From positions 62,001 to 126,000 of the forward strand of contig NZ_JAPKIB010000009.1 in NCBI RefSeq assembly GCF_036759925.1: DNA of 64,000 nucleotides, read 5' to 3'. Source of the stretch: Kluyvera sp036759925. GTDB taxonomy: Bacteria > Pseudomonadota > Gammaproteobacteria > Enterobacterales > Enterobacteriaceae. Positions 1 through 9,559 of this stretch are shown piece by piece; positions within the stretch are counted from its first letter, which is position 1; every line of letters starts with the position of its first letter. The notes under the pieces are model-generated. The model worked only from the letters and a program-made list of their open reading frames with translations, was not told where the DNA came from and did not search any database. Both the position numbers and the translations under genes were made by a program.

Positions 1-560
1 CCGCGATGTCCATCCACGTGATGCAGGGCGAGCGCGAACTGGTGCAGGACTGCCGTTCACTGGCGCGTTTTGCGCTTCGCGGGATTCCGGCGCTGCCGGC
101 TGGCGGCGCACACATTCGCGTAACCTTCCAGGTGGACGCCGATGGCCTGCTGAGCGTCACCGCCATGGAGAAATCCACCGGCGTTGAGTCCTCTATTCAG
201 GTGAAGCCGTCCTACGGACTGACCGATGGCGAAATCGCCACCATGATTCAGGATTCCATGAGCTATGCCGAGCAGGACGTGAAAGCACGTATGCTGGCAG
301 AGCAGAAAGTGGAAGCCGCTCGCGTGCTGGAAAGCCTGCACAGCGCGCTGGCCGCTGATGCCGCGCTGTTAAGCGCCGCAGAGCGTCAGGAGATTGACGA
401 GGCTGCCGCCGTGCTGAGCGCGGTTGCCGAGGGCAATGACACTGACGCCATAGAACAAGCCATTAAAAACGTTGACAAACAAACCCAGGAATTCGCCGCT
501 CGCCGCATGGACCAATCCGTCCGTGTCGCGCTGAAAGGCCAATCCGTGGACGAGGTTTAA
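1..560 (+). CDS. hscA: Fe-S cluster assembly Hsp70 chaperone HscA, C-terminal part
   Basis: The window opens inside this gene (reading frame begins at base 3), so only about the last 186 codons are present. HscA is the specialised Hsp70 of the Isc system: with HscB it binds the LPPVK motif of the scaffold IscU and uses ATP to drive transfer of the [2Fe-2S] cluster to acceptors. What is seen is the end of the substrate-binding beta-sandwich (region ending in VTAMEKSTGVESS) and the helical lid, closing in RRMDQ...VDEV as in E. coli HscA. The stop codon lies one base before the fdx start, so the two genes are translationally adjacent in the isc operon. Identity is by close similarity to the remembered E. 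coli sequence and by synteny. Confidence 0.97.
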   Translation, partial: AMSIHVMQGERELVQDCRSLARFALRGIPALPAGGAHIRVTFQVDADGLLSVTAMEKSTGVESSIQVKPSYGLTDGEIATMIQDSMSYAEQDVKARMLAEQKVEAARVLESLHSALAADAALLSAAERQEIDEAAAVLSAVAEGNDTDAIEQAIKNVDKQTQEFAARRMDQSVRVALKGQSVDEV

Positions 561-561
561 T

Positions 562-897
562 ATGCCAAAGATTGTTTTTTTGCCACATCAGGACCTGTGT
601 CCGGATGGCATCGTTGTGGAAGCTGAGACCGGTGAAACGATTCTGGATGCTGCGCTGCGTAGCGGTATCGAGATTGAACACGCCTGCGAAAAATCCTGTG
701 CCTGCACCACCTGCCACTGCATCGTGCGTGAAGGTTTCGACTCGCTGCCAGAAAGCACCGAAGACGAAGACGATATGCTGGATAAAGCTTGGGGGCTGGA
801 ACCAGATAGCCGCCTGAGCTGCCAGGCCCGCGTCACGGATGAAGACCTGGTGGTCGAAATTCCGCGTTACACAATTAACCACGCGCGCGAGCACTAA
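562..897 (+). CDS. fdx: [2Fe-2S] ferredoxin of the Isc operon
   Basis: A 111-residue adrenodoxin-type ferredoxin, the usual length. Cysteines at 42, 48, 51 and 87 form the C-X5-C-X2-C...C cluster-binding pattern; Cys46 is an additional, non-ligand cysteine typical of this family. Fdx donates electrons to IscS/IscU during Fe-S cluster assembly in the cytoplasm. It follows hscA by one base and precedes iscX by nine, so it is part of the isc operon. Nothing unusual was seen. Confidence 0.98.
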   Translation: MPKIVFLPHQDLCPDGIVVEAETGETILDAALRSGIEIEHACEKSCACTTCHCIVREGFDSLPESTEDEDDMLDKAWGLEPDSRLSCQARVTDEDLVVEIPRYTINHAREH

Positions 898-906
898 GAG
901 GATAGT

Positions 907-1107
907 ATGGGACTTAAGTGGACTGACAGCCGCGAAATCGGCGAAGCGCTGTACGATGCTTACCCGGATACCGATCCGAAAACGGTGCGCTTCACCGACA
1001 TGCACCAGTGGATTTGCGACCTCGAAGATTTTGATGATGATCCTCAGGCATCAAATGAAAAAATCCTTGAGGCAATTCTGCTAGTCTGGTTGGATGAAGC
1101 AGAATAA
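907..1107 (+). CDS. iscX: IscX, acidic adaptor/regulator of the Isc machinery
   Basis: A 66-residue acidic protein, the same length as in E. coli, with the conserved DMHQWICDLEDF and ending LLVWLDEAE. IscX binds iron and the desulfurase IscS and tunes the rate of cluster formation. The start at 907 follows an AGGATAGT Shine-Dalgarno region directly after the fdx stop. It is the last gene of the isc operon; the next 170 bases hold a structured repeat and then pepB. Confidence 0.97.
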   Translation: MGLKWTDSREIGEALYDAYPDTDPKTVRFTDMHQWICDLEDFDDDPQASNEKILEAILLVWLDEAE

Positions 1108-1118
1108 TTTTTGCGTCA

Positions 1119-1223
1119 TGATTCGCGCCGCAGGTGCGTTGGCTACGCTCGCTCACCCCAGTCACATAGTTTGCTATGCTCCCGGGGATTCGCTCACTTG
1201 CTGCCTTCTTGCAACGCGAATCA
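1119..1223. repeat. Structured intergenic element between iscX and pepB
   Basis: Outer arms TGATTCGCG (1119-1127) and CGCGAATCA (1215-1223) are exact inverted repeats. Inside lies a second hairpin in which CATAG pairs with CTATG, flanked by CCCC/GGGG. RNA from either strand would form a multi-branched structure of about 105 nt. Its look (GGCTACGCTCGCTCACCCCAG and CTTGCTGCCTTCTTGCAAC) resembles a dispersed intergenic repeat found in enterobacteria, but I cannot name the family with certainty. It may act as the isc operon terminator or an mRNA-stabilising end. Confidence 0.55.
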
Positions 1224-1283
1224 TTTAGCAAAAGACATAACGGGCTGCCATTCGGCGGCCCGTTTGCTAATAAGGATAAAAAA

Positions 1284-2570
1284 ATGACACAAGCCATGAA
1301 AATTACCCTTTCTACTCAGCCAGCCGATGCGCGCTGGGGTGAAAAAGCGGCCTATAGCATTAATGATGAAGGTATTGTCCTGCACCTGACTGGCCGCGAC
1401 GACGCGGGCCTTATCCAGCGCGCGGCGCGTAAAATCGACGGCATGGGCATCAAGCACGTTGACCTGTCTGGCGAAGGCTGGAACGTCGACCTCGCCTGGG
1501 CTTTCTGGGCAGGCTATAAAGGGCCGAAAGGCACCCGTCAGGTTGAATGGCCTGAGCTGGACGATGTACAGCGCCAGGAACTGGACAACCGTCTGACCTA
1601 CATTGACTGGGTACGTGACACCATCAACGCCCCGGCGGAAGAGCTGGGTCCAGAACAGTTGGCGCAGCGTGCGGTTGACCTGCTGTGCGGCGTGGCGTGC
1701 GACAACGTCTCTTACCGCATCACCAAAGGCGAAGATCTGCGTGAGCAGGGTTACGCTGGCCTGCACACCGTGGGCCGTGGTTCTGAACGTCCGCCGGTAC
1801 TGCTGGCGCTGGACTACAACCCAACGGGCGATAAAGAAGCGCCGGTTTACGCCTGCCTGGTCGGTAAAGGTATCACCTTCGATTCCGGCGGCTACAGCAT
1901 CAAACAGAGTGCGTTCATGGACTCCATGAAGTCCGATATGGGCGGTGCGGCAACCGTGACCGGTGCGCTGGCGCTGGCGATTACCCGCGGTCTGAACAAG
2001 CGCGTAAAACTGTACCTGTGCTGTGCGGATAACCTGATCAGCGGCAACGCCTTCAAACTTGGCGATATCATCCACTACCGGAACGGTAAAAATGTGGAAG
2101 TGATGAACACCGATGCAGAAGGTCGCCTGGTGCTGGCCGATGGCCTGATTGATGCCAGCGCGCAGAAACCGGAGCTTATCATCGACGCGGCAACCCTGAC
2201 CGGGGCGGCAAAAACCGCGCTGGGCAACGATTACCACGCGCTGTTTAGCTTTGATGACCAACTGGCGAACCGTCTGCTGGCGAGCGCCAGTGCGGAAAAT
2301 GAAGCCTTCTGGCGCCTGCCGCTGGCCGAGTTCCACCGCAACCAACTGCCGTCTAACTTTGCTGAGCTGAACAACACCGGCAGCGCAGCCTACCCGGCGG
2401 GCGCAAGCACCGCGGCGGGCTTCCTGTCCCACTTCGTGGAAAACTACCACCAGGGTTGGCTGCACATCGACTGCTCTGCCACCTACCGCAAATCTGCCGT
2501 CGAGCAGTGGTCGGCGGGTGCCACCGGGCTGGGCGTGCGGACTATCGCGAATCTGTTGACCGCCGAGTAA
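1284..2570 (+). CDS. pepB: Peptidase B (M17 leucyl aminopeptidase family)
   Basis: A 428-residue M17 aminopeptidase (E. coli PepB 427). It removes N-terminal residues, with a preference for acidic ones, from peptides in the cytoplasm. Metal ligands fall where expected: Lys195, Asp200, Asp218, Asp277 and Glu279, with catalytic Lys207 and Arg281 in the NTDAEGRL signature. The ATG at 1284 is chosen over the longer upstream reading because AAGGAT sits just before it and the N terminus MTQAMKITL matches PepB; the upstream extension runs through the structured repeat. It follows the isc operon as in E. coli. Confidence 0.96.
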   Translation: MTQAMKITLSTQPADARWGEKAAYSINDEGIVLHLTGRDDAGLIQRAARKIDGMGIKHVDLSGEGWNVDLAWAFWAGYKGPKGTRQVEWPELDDVQRQELDNRLTYIDWVRDTINAPAEELGPEQLAQRAVDLLCGVACDNVSYRITKGEDLREQGYAGLHTVGRGSERPPVLLALDYNPTGDKEAPVYACLVGKGITFDSGGYSIKQSAFMDSMKSDMGGAATVTGALALAITRGLNKRVKLYLCCADNLISGNAFKLGDIIHYRNGKNVEVMNTDAEGRLVLADGLIDASAQKPELIIDAATLTGAAKTALGNDYHALFSFDDQLANRLLASASAENEAFWRLPLAEFHRNQLPSNFAELNNTGSAAYPAGASTAAGFLSHFVENYHQGWLHIDCSATYRKSAVEQWSAGATGLGVRTIANLLTAE

Positions 2571-2576
2571 TCTTTT

Positions 2577-2665
2577 CCCCTCACCCTAACCCTCTCCCCA
2601 AAGGGGAGAGGTGACCCACCCATTTTTCTCCCTCGCCCCTTGGGGGAGAGGGCCGGGGTGAGGGG
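2577..2665. repeat. Long GC-rich imperfect palindrome between pepB and sseB
   Basis: The left arm CCCCTCACCCTAACCCTCTC and the right arm ending GGCCGGGGTGAGGGG are near-perfect inverted copies spanning the whole gap. Each arm also contains its own smaller fold-back (CTCTCCCC/GGGGAGAG). This is the 'CCCTCACCC..CCCTCTCCC' type of intergenic repeat common in gamma-proteobacterial genomes. In E. coli I recall the RyfA small RNA mapping near here, but I cannot show an equivalent promoter. Confidence 0.6.
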
Positions 2666-2688
2666 TATTCACACCTTCTGGAAGCACT

Positions 2689-3465
2689 ATGTCTGAAACC
2701 AAAAACGAACTCGAAACGCTGCTGGAACAGGCGGCAACCGAACCCGCTCATCGCCCGGCCTTTTTTCGCACTTTACTGGAGTCCACCGTCTGGGTGCCCG
2801 GCAGTGCCGCCGATGACCAGCAGGTTGTTGACGATAGCGCCTTAGAACTACAGCACTGGGAAAAAGACGACGGCACCTCGGTTATCCCGTTTTTTACCTC
2901 GCTGGAAGCGCTGAAAGACGCGGTCACCACCGAGCAGGCGTTTGTGGTCATGCCGGTGCGCACGTTGTTTGAAATGACGCTCGGCGAAACGTTGTTCCTC
3001 AACGCGAAGCTGCCGACCGGCAAAGAGTTTACCCCGCGTGAAATCAGCCACCTGATTGGCGAAGAGGGCAACCCGCTCAGTACGCAGGAAGTGCTGGAAG
3101 GCGGCAGTGCGCTGCTGCTCTCTGAAGTTGCAGAGCCACCGGCCCAAATGGTGGAGTCGCTGACCACGCTGTTTAAAACCCTGAAAACGGTGAAGCGTGC
3201 GTTTATCTGCTCCATTAAAGAGCGCGCGGACGAGCAGCCGAATCTGCTGATTGGTATTGAAGCGGAAGGGGATATCGAAGAGATTATTCATGCCGCGGGC
3301 AGCGTGGCGACCGACACCTTACCGGGTGATGAACCGATTGATATCTGTCAGGTGGTGGAAGGCGAGAAGGGCATCAGCCACTTTATGCTGGCGCATATCA
3401 CGCCGTTCTATGAAAAACGCTGGGGCAGTTTCCTGCGTGATTTTAAGCAGAACCGAATCATTTGA
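2689..3465 (+). CDS. sseB: SseB, serine-sensitivity enhancing protein
   Basis: A 258-residue cytoplasmic protein, identical in length to E. coli SseB and starting MSETKNELE. Over-expression in E. coli raises serine sensitivity; the biochemical role is unknown. It has a SseB N-terminal domain (about 10-130) followed by an SseB C-terminal domain (about 145-255), without signal peptide or membrane segment. It lies between pepB and the convergent sseA, as in E. coli. Confidence 0.95.
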   Translation: MSETKNELETLLEQAATEPAHRPAFFRTLLESTVWVPGSAADDQQVVDDSALELQHWEKDDGTSVIPFFTSLEALKDAVTTEQAFVVMPVRTLFEMTLGETLFLNAKLPTGKEFTPREISHLIGEEGNPLSTQEVLEGGSALLLSEVAEPPAQMVESLTTLFKTLKTVKRAFICSIKERADEQPNLLIGIEAEGDIEEIIHAAGSVATDTLPGDEPIDICQVVEGEKGISHFMLAHITPFYEKRWGSFLRDFKQNRII

Positions 3466-3556
3466 AACCATGCCGGATGGTGGCGTAAACGCTTTGTCCG
3501 GCCTGCATTCGTAGCCCGGGCGAGGCGTTATACGCCGACCCCGGGATGACACGGCC
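3466..3556. repeat. REP/BIME-type palindromes between sseB and sseA
   Basis: GCCGGATGGTGGCGTAAACG followed by TTTGTCCGGCCTGC is a REP-like hairpin. It is followed by a second fold-back, from GTAGCCCGGG through CCGACCCCGGG. The unit lies between two convergent genes, the usual REP location, and may act as a bidirectional terminator or mRNA 3' stabiliser. Confidence 0.7.
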
Positions 3557-3562
3557 CCGCTG

Positions 3563-4408
3563 TTACCTCTGAGGCTCAATCGGCAAATCGTCGCGCGCGC
3601 CCCATTCACTCCAGGCACCGTCATACAGCACGACCTCTTTCGCCCCCAACGTCTCCAGCGCCAGCAGAACCACCGCTGCCGTCACGCCTGAGCCACAGCT
3701 GGTGATAATCGGCTGATTAAGGTCTACGCCTTGACGAGCAAAAATCATTTCCAGTTCGTCCGTGGTCTTCAGTTCGCCGTTGAACGTCAGTTCGTTCCAC
3801 GGCACGTTCAACGCACCGGGAATATGGCCGCGCCGCAGACCAGGGCGTGGTTCATCCACTTCGGCATTAAAGCGAGCGGCTGGACGAGCATCGACAATCT
3901 GTACCGAGCGCTCATGGCTCGCCAGCAGCACATCGGTCAGGCGCACAACGGCCTCGGCGTTGAACTTAACCTCAAACTCACCTTCACCGGCATCAACATC
4001 ACCCTGTTCGAGCAGCAGTTCATCGCGCTGCCAGCCCGCGAGCCCGCCCGCCAGAATAGAGACGTTCTCTACCCCGAAGGTTTTCAGCATCCACCATGCG
4101 CGCGGCGCGGAGAACAGATTACCCTCGTCATACACCACTAAATGACGGTCGCTGTTGACGCCCAGTTCGCGCATGGCGACGGCGAAAGCTTCCGGGCGCG
4201 GCATCATATGCGGCAGCGTTGAGGTGTGATCGGAGAGCGCTTCAATATCAAAGAACCGCGCGCCAGGCAGGTGACCTGCACGGTATTCACTCGCCATATC
4301 CCGGTGCTCTTGCCCTGGAGGGGCCATCCGCGCATCAATAATTTGAATTGCCGGATCGTTAAGGTGTTCAGCCAGCCAATCGGCGGCGACAAAAAAAGAG
4401 GTGGTCAT
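3563..4408 (-). CDS. sseA: 3-mercaptopyruvate sulfurtransferase
   Basis: A 281-residue two-domain rhodanese, the same length as E. coli SseA. It moves sulfur from 3-mercaptopyruvate to thiols or cyanide. The catalytic Cys238 lies in the CGSGVTA loop of the C-terminal rhodanese domain, the motif typical of MST rather than thiosulfate rhodaneses; the N-terminal domain (about 8-130) is inactive. The start at 4408 (MTTSFFVAADW) is preferred over a 22-residue longer reading because it matches the family and the extension is unrelated. Confidence 0.96.
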   Translation of the reverse strand: MTTSFFVAADWLAEHLNDPAIQIIDARMAPPGQEHRDMASEYRAGHLPGARFFDIEALSDHTSTLPHMMPRPEAFAVAMRELGVNSDRHLVVYDEGNLFSAPRAWWMLKTFGVENVSILAGGLAGWQRDELLLEQGDVDAGEGEFEVKFNAEAVVRLTDVLLASHERSVQIVDARPAARFNAEVDEPRPGLRRGHIPGALNVPWNELTFNGELKTTDELEMIFARQGVDLNQPIITSCGSGVTAAVVLLALETLGAKEVVLYDGAWSEWGARDDLPIEPQR

Positions 4409-4611
4409 TGAGTGCCTCCATTTGCAAATGTAGAGGAATTGTCGGCGTTTTCCGGAGAGCTGACAAGTTAGCAACGTTGCGGTTGTGATTAAGGCTATAT
4501 ATGAATTCTGAAAATCAGCCCAGAAATGAGCGTGCTATTGGTAAAAGTCACGTTTGCACATAATACTATGTCAATTAACGAAATAGAGACTTAACGTCAG
4601 AGGTTATAAGG

Positions 4612-7600
4612 ATGAAACCGTTCCGTTTAGCCGTGCTTGCTATGCTGGCCGCCTCGCTCCTGTCCGGGTGCGACGACAGCGACAAAGCTCAGGATGTCAA
4701 ACCCGCCGCCTCCTCGACGGCGTCGCAAAACGTCGCACCGGTTAAACCGGATGCCGCACAGCTGGCGAAGCTTGCCCAGCAGAGCGAGGGTAAAGCACTC
4801 ACGCTACTGGATGCCTCAGAGGTTCAACTCGACGGTGCGGCAACGCTGGTGCTGACGTTCTCTATTGCGCTCAACCCCGATCAGGATTTCAGCAAAACCG
4901 TCCACGTGGTGGATAAGAAAAGCGGCAAGGTGGACGGTGCCTGGGAGCTGGCGCCGAACCTGAAGGAGCTGCGGCTGCGGCATCTGGAGCCGAAGCGCGA
5001 TCTGATTGTCACCGTTGACCCAGAGCTTGCTGCGCTGAATAAGGCCACCTTCGGCACCAGCGTGGAGAAAACGCTAACCACCCGTGATATTGCCCCAAGC
5101 GTTGGTTTTGCCAGCCGCGGCTCGCTGCTGCCGGGCAAAGTGGTGGACGGGCTGCCGGTAATGGTGCTCAACGTACCGCACGTGGACGTCAACTTCTTCC
5201 GCGTGAAGCCGGAATCGCTGGCGGCGTTTGTCAGCCAGTGGGAGTACCGCAGTTCGCTTAGCAACTGGGAGTCCGACGAACTGCTGAAAATGGCGGACCT
5301 GGTTTACACCGGGCGTTTCGACCTCAACCCGGCACGCAACACGCGGGAAAAACTGCTGCTGCCGCTGAAAGATATTGCGCCGCTGCAGCAGTCCGGCGTC
5401 TATATCGCGGTAATGAATCCGGCGGGCCAGTACAGCTACAGTAATGCCGCTACGCTCTTTACGCTCAGCGACGTTGGCGTGTCGTTACACCGTTACCACA
5501 ACCAGCTTGATGTATTCACCCAAAGCCTTGAAAACGGCGGAGCCCAGTCGGCGGTTGAGCTCACACTGCTCAATGACAAAGGGCAAACTCTGGCGCAGGC
5601 GACCAGCGATGCTCAGGGACATGCGGTCCTGAAAACCGACAAAGACGCTGCGCTGCTGCTGGCGCGCAAAGAGGGGCAAACCACCTTACTTGACCTCAAG
5701 CTGCCGGCGCTCGATCTGGCAGAGTTTGACGTGGCAGGTGACCCTGGCTTCAGCAAACAGTTCTTTATGTTTGGCCCGCGCGATCTTTATCGTCCCGGCG
5801 AAACGGTGATCCTCAACGGTCTGCTGCGGGATGGCGATGGCAAAGCGTTACCGGAACAACCGGTGAAGCTGGAGGTAGTGAAACCTGACGGGCAGGTGAT
5901 CCGCAGCGTCGTCAGCCAGCCGGTGAATGGTCTCTATCAGTTTACCTATCCGCTGGACAGCAGTGCGGCAACCGGCATGTGGCATATTCGCGCCAATACC
6001 GGCGATAACCAGCCGCGTGAATGGGATTTCCACGTCGAAGACTTTATGCCAGAACGTATGGCGCTCAACCTGACGCCGCAGCCGACGCCGCTTGCACCGG
6101 ATGATGACGTGAAGTTTGACGTGTCGGGCTACTATCTTTACGGCGCACCGGCCAGCGGCAATAGCCTGCAGGGGAAACTGTTTTTACGTCCGTTGCGCGA
6201 AGCCGTTGCCGCGCTGCCGGGCTTCCAGTTTGGCGATATTGCCGAACAAAATACCACCCGTAGCCTTGATGAAATGAATCTGGCGCTGGATGCCAAAGGT
6301 CACGGAGAAGTGACCACCGTCAGCCAGTGGCAGGAGACACATTCGCCGCTGCAGGTGATTCTTCAGGCCAGTCTGCTCGAGTCTGGCGGTCGTCCGGTGA
6401 CTCGTCGCGCCACCCAGGCCATCTGGCCAGCCTCTGAGCTACCGGGTATTCGCCCGCAGTTCGCCAGTAAGGCGGTCTATGACTACCGTACCGACACCAC
6501 GGTGAATCAGCCGATCGTTGAAGAAAACAGCCAGGCGGCGTTTGATATCGTCTACACCGACGCCCAGGGTGAAAAAAAGGCCGTTTCTGATCTTCAGGTG
6601 AGGCTGATTCGCGAACGCCGCGATTACTACTGGAACTGGTCGGAAAGCGACGGCTGGCAGTCACGCTTCGATCAAAAAGATCTGGTCGAAGGTGAAGAGA
6701 CGCTGGCGTTGAAAGCCGATGAAACCGGTAAAGTCAGCTTCCCGGTAGAGTGGGGCGCATATCGATTAGAAGTGAAGGCACCGAATGATGCGGTGAGCAG
6801 CGTGCGTTTCTGGGCAGGCTATAGCTGGCAGGACAACAGCGACGGTAGCGGCGCGGCGCGCCCGGATCGCGTGACGCTGAAACTCGATAAACCGAGCTAT
6901 CGTCCAGGCGATACTATCAAGCTACACGTTGCTGCTCCGGCAGCAGGTAAAGGCTATGCCATGGTGGAGTCCAGCGACGGCCCGCTGTGGTGGCAGGAAA
7001 TTAACGTCCCGGCCGAAGGGCTGGATCTCACCATTCCGGTGGATAAAAGCTGGAATCGTCACGACCTCTATCTCAGCACGCTGGTGGTGCGTCCGGGCGA
7101 CAAGTCCCGCTCTGCCACGCCGAAACGGGCCGTGGGTTTGTTGCATCTGCCGCTCGGCGACGAACAACGCCGTCTGGATGTGACGCTGGAGGGGCCGCAG
7201 AAAATGCGTCCAAACCTACCGCTGACCGTCAAGGTCAAAGTGAATCGCAAAGAGGGCGATACGCCGAAGCAGGTAAACGTGCTGCTCTCAGCCGTTGATA
7301 GCGGTGTGCTGAATATTACCGACTACACCACCCCCGACCCATGGCAGGCGTTCTTTGGCCAGAAACGCTACGGCGCGGATATTTACGATATCTACGGTCA
7401 GGTAATTGAAGGCCAGGGGAGACTGGCGAGCCTGCGCTTTGGTGGCGACGGCGACGAACTGAATCGCGGCGGCAAACCGCCGGTGAACCACGTCACCATT
7501 ATTGCCGAACAGGCGCAGCCGGTAACGCTTGATGAGAATGGCGAGGGCACCGTTACGTTGCCTATCGGCGATTTTAACGGCGAGCTGAGAGTCATGGCGC

Positions 7601-9558
7601 AGGCGTGGACGGCGGAAGATTTTGGCAGCAGCGAGTCGAAGGTCGTGGTTGCCGCGCCGGTGGTGGTTGAACTGAATACGCCGCGCTTTATGGCCGGCGG
7701 CGACAGCGCGCGTCTGACGCTGGACGTCACCAACCTGACGGACAAACCGCAGACGCTCAACGTGCAGTTAGCGGCCAGCGGCCTGTTACAGCTGAAAAGC
7801 GCGCAGCCGGAGCCGGTTACGCTGGAGCTAGGTGTACGCCATACGCTTTTTGTCCCGGTTAGCGCTGGTGAAGGATACGGTGATGGTGAAGTCAATGTCA
7901 CGGTGACGGGCATGACGCTACCGGGTGAAACCCTGGCCGATTTCCACAAACAGTGGAAAATCGGCGTGCGTCCGGCCTATCCGGCGCAAACCGTTAATAG
8001 CGGTGCGGTACTGCAACCGGGTGAAAGTTGGAGCGTTGCGGAAAATCAGCATCTGAATTTCTCACCGGTTACGCTACAGGGGCAACTGCTGCTGAGTGGT
8101 AAACCGCCGCTTAACCTGGCGCGCTATATCCGTGAACTCAAAGCCTATCCGTACGGCTGCCTGGAACAGACCGCCAGCGGCCTTTTCCCGCAGCTTTATA
8201 CCAACGCCGCACAGCTGAAAACGCTGGGCATTGTGGGGGATAGCGACGACAAACGCCGTGCAGCGGTAGATATCGGTATCTCTCGCCTGCTGCAAATGCA
8301 GAAAGATAACGGTGGCTTTGCGCTGTGGGATAAAGATGGCCCGGAAGAGTACTGGCTGACCGCCTACGTGATGGACTTCCTGGTGCGCGCGGGCGAACAG
8401 GGCTATAGCGTACCAGCAGAAGCGATTAACAAAGGCAACAACCGCCTGCTGCGCTACCTGCAGGAGCCGGGGCTGATGAGCGTACGCTATACCGATGATA
8501 ACGCGGCAAGCCGCTTCGCCATTCAGTCCTATGCGGGTCTGGTGCTGGCGCGGCAGCAAAAAGCGCCGCTCGGCGCGCTGCGCGAATTGTGGGAACGTCG
8601 CGCTCAGGCGGGTTCCGGACTGCCGTTAATGCAGCTAGGCATTGCGCTAAAAGCAATGGGGGATGCGCCACGCAGCGAACAGGCTATCCAGCTTTCGCTC
8701 ACCACCAAACGTGAGGATCAGCGGCGCTGGCTGGCGGACTACGGCAGTGCGCTTCGCGATAACGCGCTGATGCTTTCGCTGCTGGAAGAGAACAAGCTGC
8801 TGCCGGACGCGCAAAACACGCTGCTGCAAACGCTCTCTGAGCAGGCGTTCAGCGAGCGCTGGCTGTCAACCCAGGAGAACAATGCGCTGTTCCTGGCGGC
8901 GAAAGGTGTGCTGGATCTCCCCGGCAACTGGCAGGCGCAGACCTCGTTTGCAAGCCAGCCGCTGCAAGGGGATAAAGCGCTGACGCGGAATCTCGACGGC
9001 GACCAGCTCGCTACATTGACGGTGACCAACAAAGGCGAACAGCCGCTGTGGCTGCGTCTGGATAGCACCGGCTACCCGGAAAATGCGCCTGCGGCGTCCA
9101 GCAACGTGCTCCACATCGAGCGCCAGTTCTACGGCACCGACGGGCAGCGTAAATCACTCTCTTCCCTGCGCAGCGGCGAGCTGGTGTTGGTGAAGCTGGA
9201 CGTTAACGCCAGTCAGAACGTGCCGGATACGTTGGTCGTCGACATGCTGCCAGCAGGGCTGGAACTGGAAAACCAGAATCTGGCGAACAGCAGCGCTAAT
9301 CTGCAGGATAACGGCACTGAAGTGCAGGAATGGCTTAACCAGATGCAGCAGGCGGATATCCAGCACATGGAGTTCCGCGACGATCGCTTTGTGGCGGCGG
9401 TTGCCGTCAGTGCGAATCAGCCGGTTACGTTGGTCTACCTGGCGCGTGCGGTGATGCCGGGGACCTACCGCGTGCCGCCGTCGCAGGTTGAGTCTATGTA
9501 TGTACCGGGCTGGCGCGCCGTTGGGGCAGCGGACGATATGCTGATCGTTGTGCCGTAG
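4612..9558 (+). CDS. yfhM: Bacterial alpha-2-macroglobulin lipoprotein YfhM
   Basis: A 1648-residue periplasmic lipoprotein (E. coli 1653). The N terminus is a lipoprotein signal with lipobox LLSGC at about residues 16-20; the +2/+3 residues are Asp-Asp, so inner-membrane retention is expected. The thioester signature CLEQ is intact at Cys1183-Gln1186, within YPYGCLEQTASG, so it should trap proteases covalently after bait cleavage. MG domains run from the N terminus and the thioester/receptor-like domains follow. Its stop is one base before pbpC; the pair is thought to protect the periplasm when the cell envelope is breached, with PBP1c repairing peptidoglycan. Confidence 0.97.
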   Translation: MKPFRLAVLAMLAASLLSGCDDSDKAQDVKPAASSTASQNVAPVKPDAAQLAKLAQQSEGKALTLLDASEVQLDGAATLVLTFSIALNPDQDFSKTVHVVDKKSGKVDGAWELAPNLKELRLRHLEPKRDLIVTVDPELAALNKATFGTSVEKTLTTRDIAPSVGFASRGSLLPGKVVDGLPVMVLNVPHVDVNFFRVKPESLAAFVSQWEYRSSLSNWESDELLKMADLVYTGRFDLNPARNTREKLLLPLKDIAPLQQSGVYIAVMNPAGQYSYSNAATLFTLSDVGVSLHRYHNQLDVFTQSLENGGAQSAVELTLLNDKGQTLAQATSDAQGHAVLKTDKDAALLLARKEGQTTLLDLKLPALDLAEFDVAGDPGFSKQFFMFGPRDLYRPGETVILNGLLRDGDGKALPEQPVKLEVVKPDGQVIRSVVSQPVNGLYQFTYPLDSSAATGMWHIRANTGDNQPREWDFHVEDFMPERMALNLTPQPTPLAPDDDVKFDVSGYYLYGAPASGNSLQGKLFLRPLREAVAALPGFQFGDIAEQNTTRSLDEMNLALDAKGHGEVTTVSQWQETHSPLQVILQASLLESGGRPVTRRATQAIWPASELPGIRPQFASKAVYDYRTDTTVNQPIVEENSQAAFDIVYTDAQGEKKAVSDLQVRLIRERRDYYWNWSESDGWQSRFDQKDLVEGEETLALKADETGKVSFPVEWGAYRLEVKAPNDAVSSVRFWAGYSWQDNSDGSGAARPDRVTLKLDKPSYRPGDTIKLHVAAPAAGKGYAMVESSDGPLWWQEINVPAEGLDLTIPVDKSWNRHDLYLSTLVVRPGDKSRSATPKRAVGLLHLPLGDEQRRLDVTLEGPQKMRPNLPLTVKVKVNRKEGDTPKQVNVLLSAVDSGVLNITDYTTPDPWQAFFGQKRYGADIYDIYGQVIEGQGRLASLRFGGDGDELNRGGKPPVNHVTIIAEQAQPVTLDENGEGTVTLPIGDFNGELRVMAQAWTAEDFGSSESKVVVAAPVVVELNTPRFMAGGDSARLTLDVTNLTDKPQTLNVQLAASGLLQLKSAQPEPVTLELGVRHTLFVPVSAGEGYGDGEVNVTVTGMTLPGETLADFHKQWKIGVRPAYPAQTVNSGAVLQPGESWSVAENQHLNFSPVTLQGQLLLSGKPPLNLARYIRELKAYPYGCLEQTASGLFPQLYTNAAQLKTLGIVGDSDDKRRAAVDIGISRLLQMQKDNGGFALWDKDGPEEYWLTAYVMDFLVRAGEQGYSVPAEAINKGNNRLLRYLQEPGLMSVRYTDDNAASRFAIQSYAGLVLARQQKAPLGALRELWERRAQAGSGLPLMQLGIALKAMGDAPRSEQAIQLSLTTKREDQRRWLADYGSALRDNALMLSLLEENKLLPDAQNTLLQTLSEQAFSERWLSTQENNALFLAAKGVLDLPGNWQAQTSFASQPLQGDKALTRNLDGDQLATLTVTNKGEQPLWLRLDSTGYPENAPAASSNVLHIERQFYGTDGQRKSLSSLRSGELVLVKLDVNASQNVPDTLVVDMLPAGLELENQNLANSSANLQDNGTEVQEWLNQMQQADIQHMEFRDDRFVAAVAVSANQPVTLVYLARAVMPGTYRVPPSQVESMYVPGWRAVGAADDMLIVVP

Positions 9559-9559
9559 G

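Noticed and set aside
1221..2465. Long open frame on the minus strand opposite pepB (414 codons).
   Set aside because: It is the codon-bias shadow of pepB; its translation has no recognisable domain and no ribosome-binding site.
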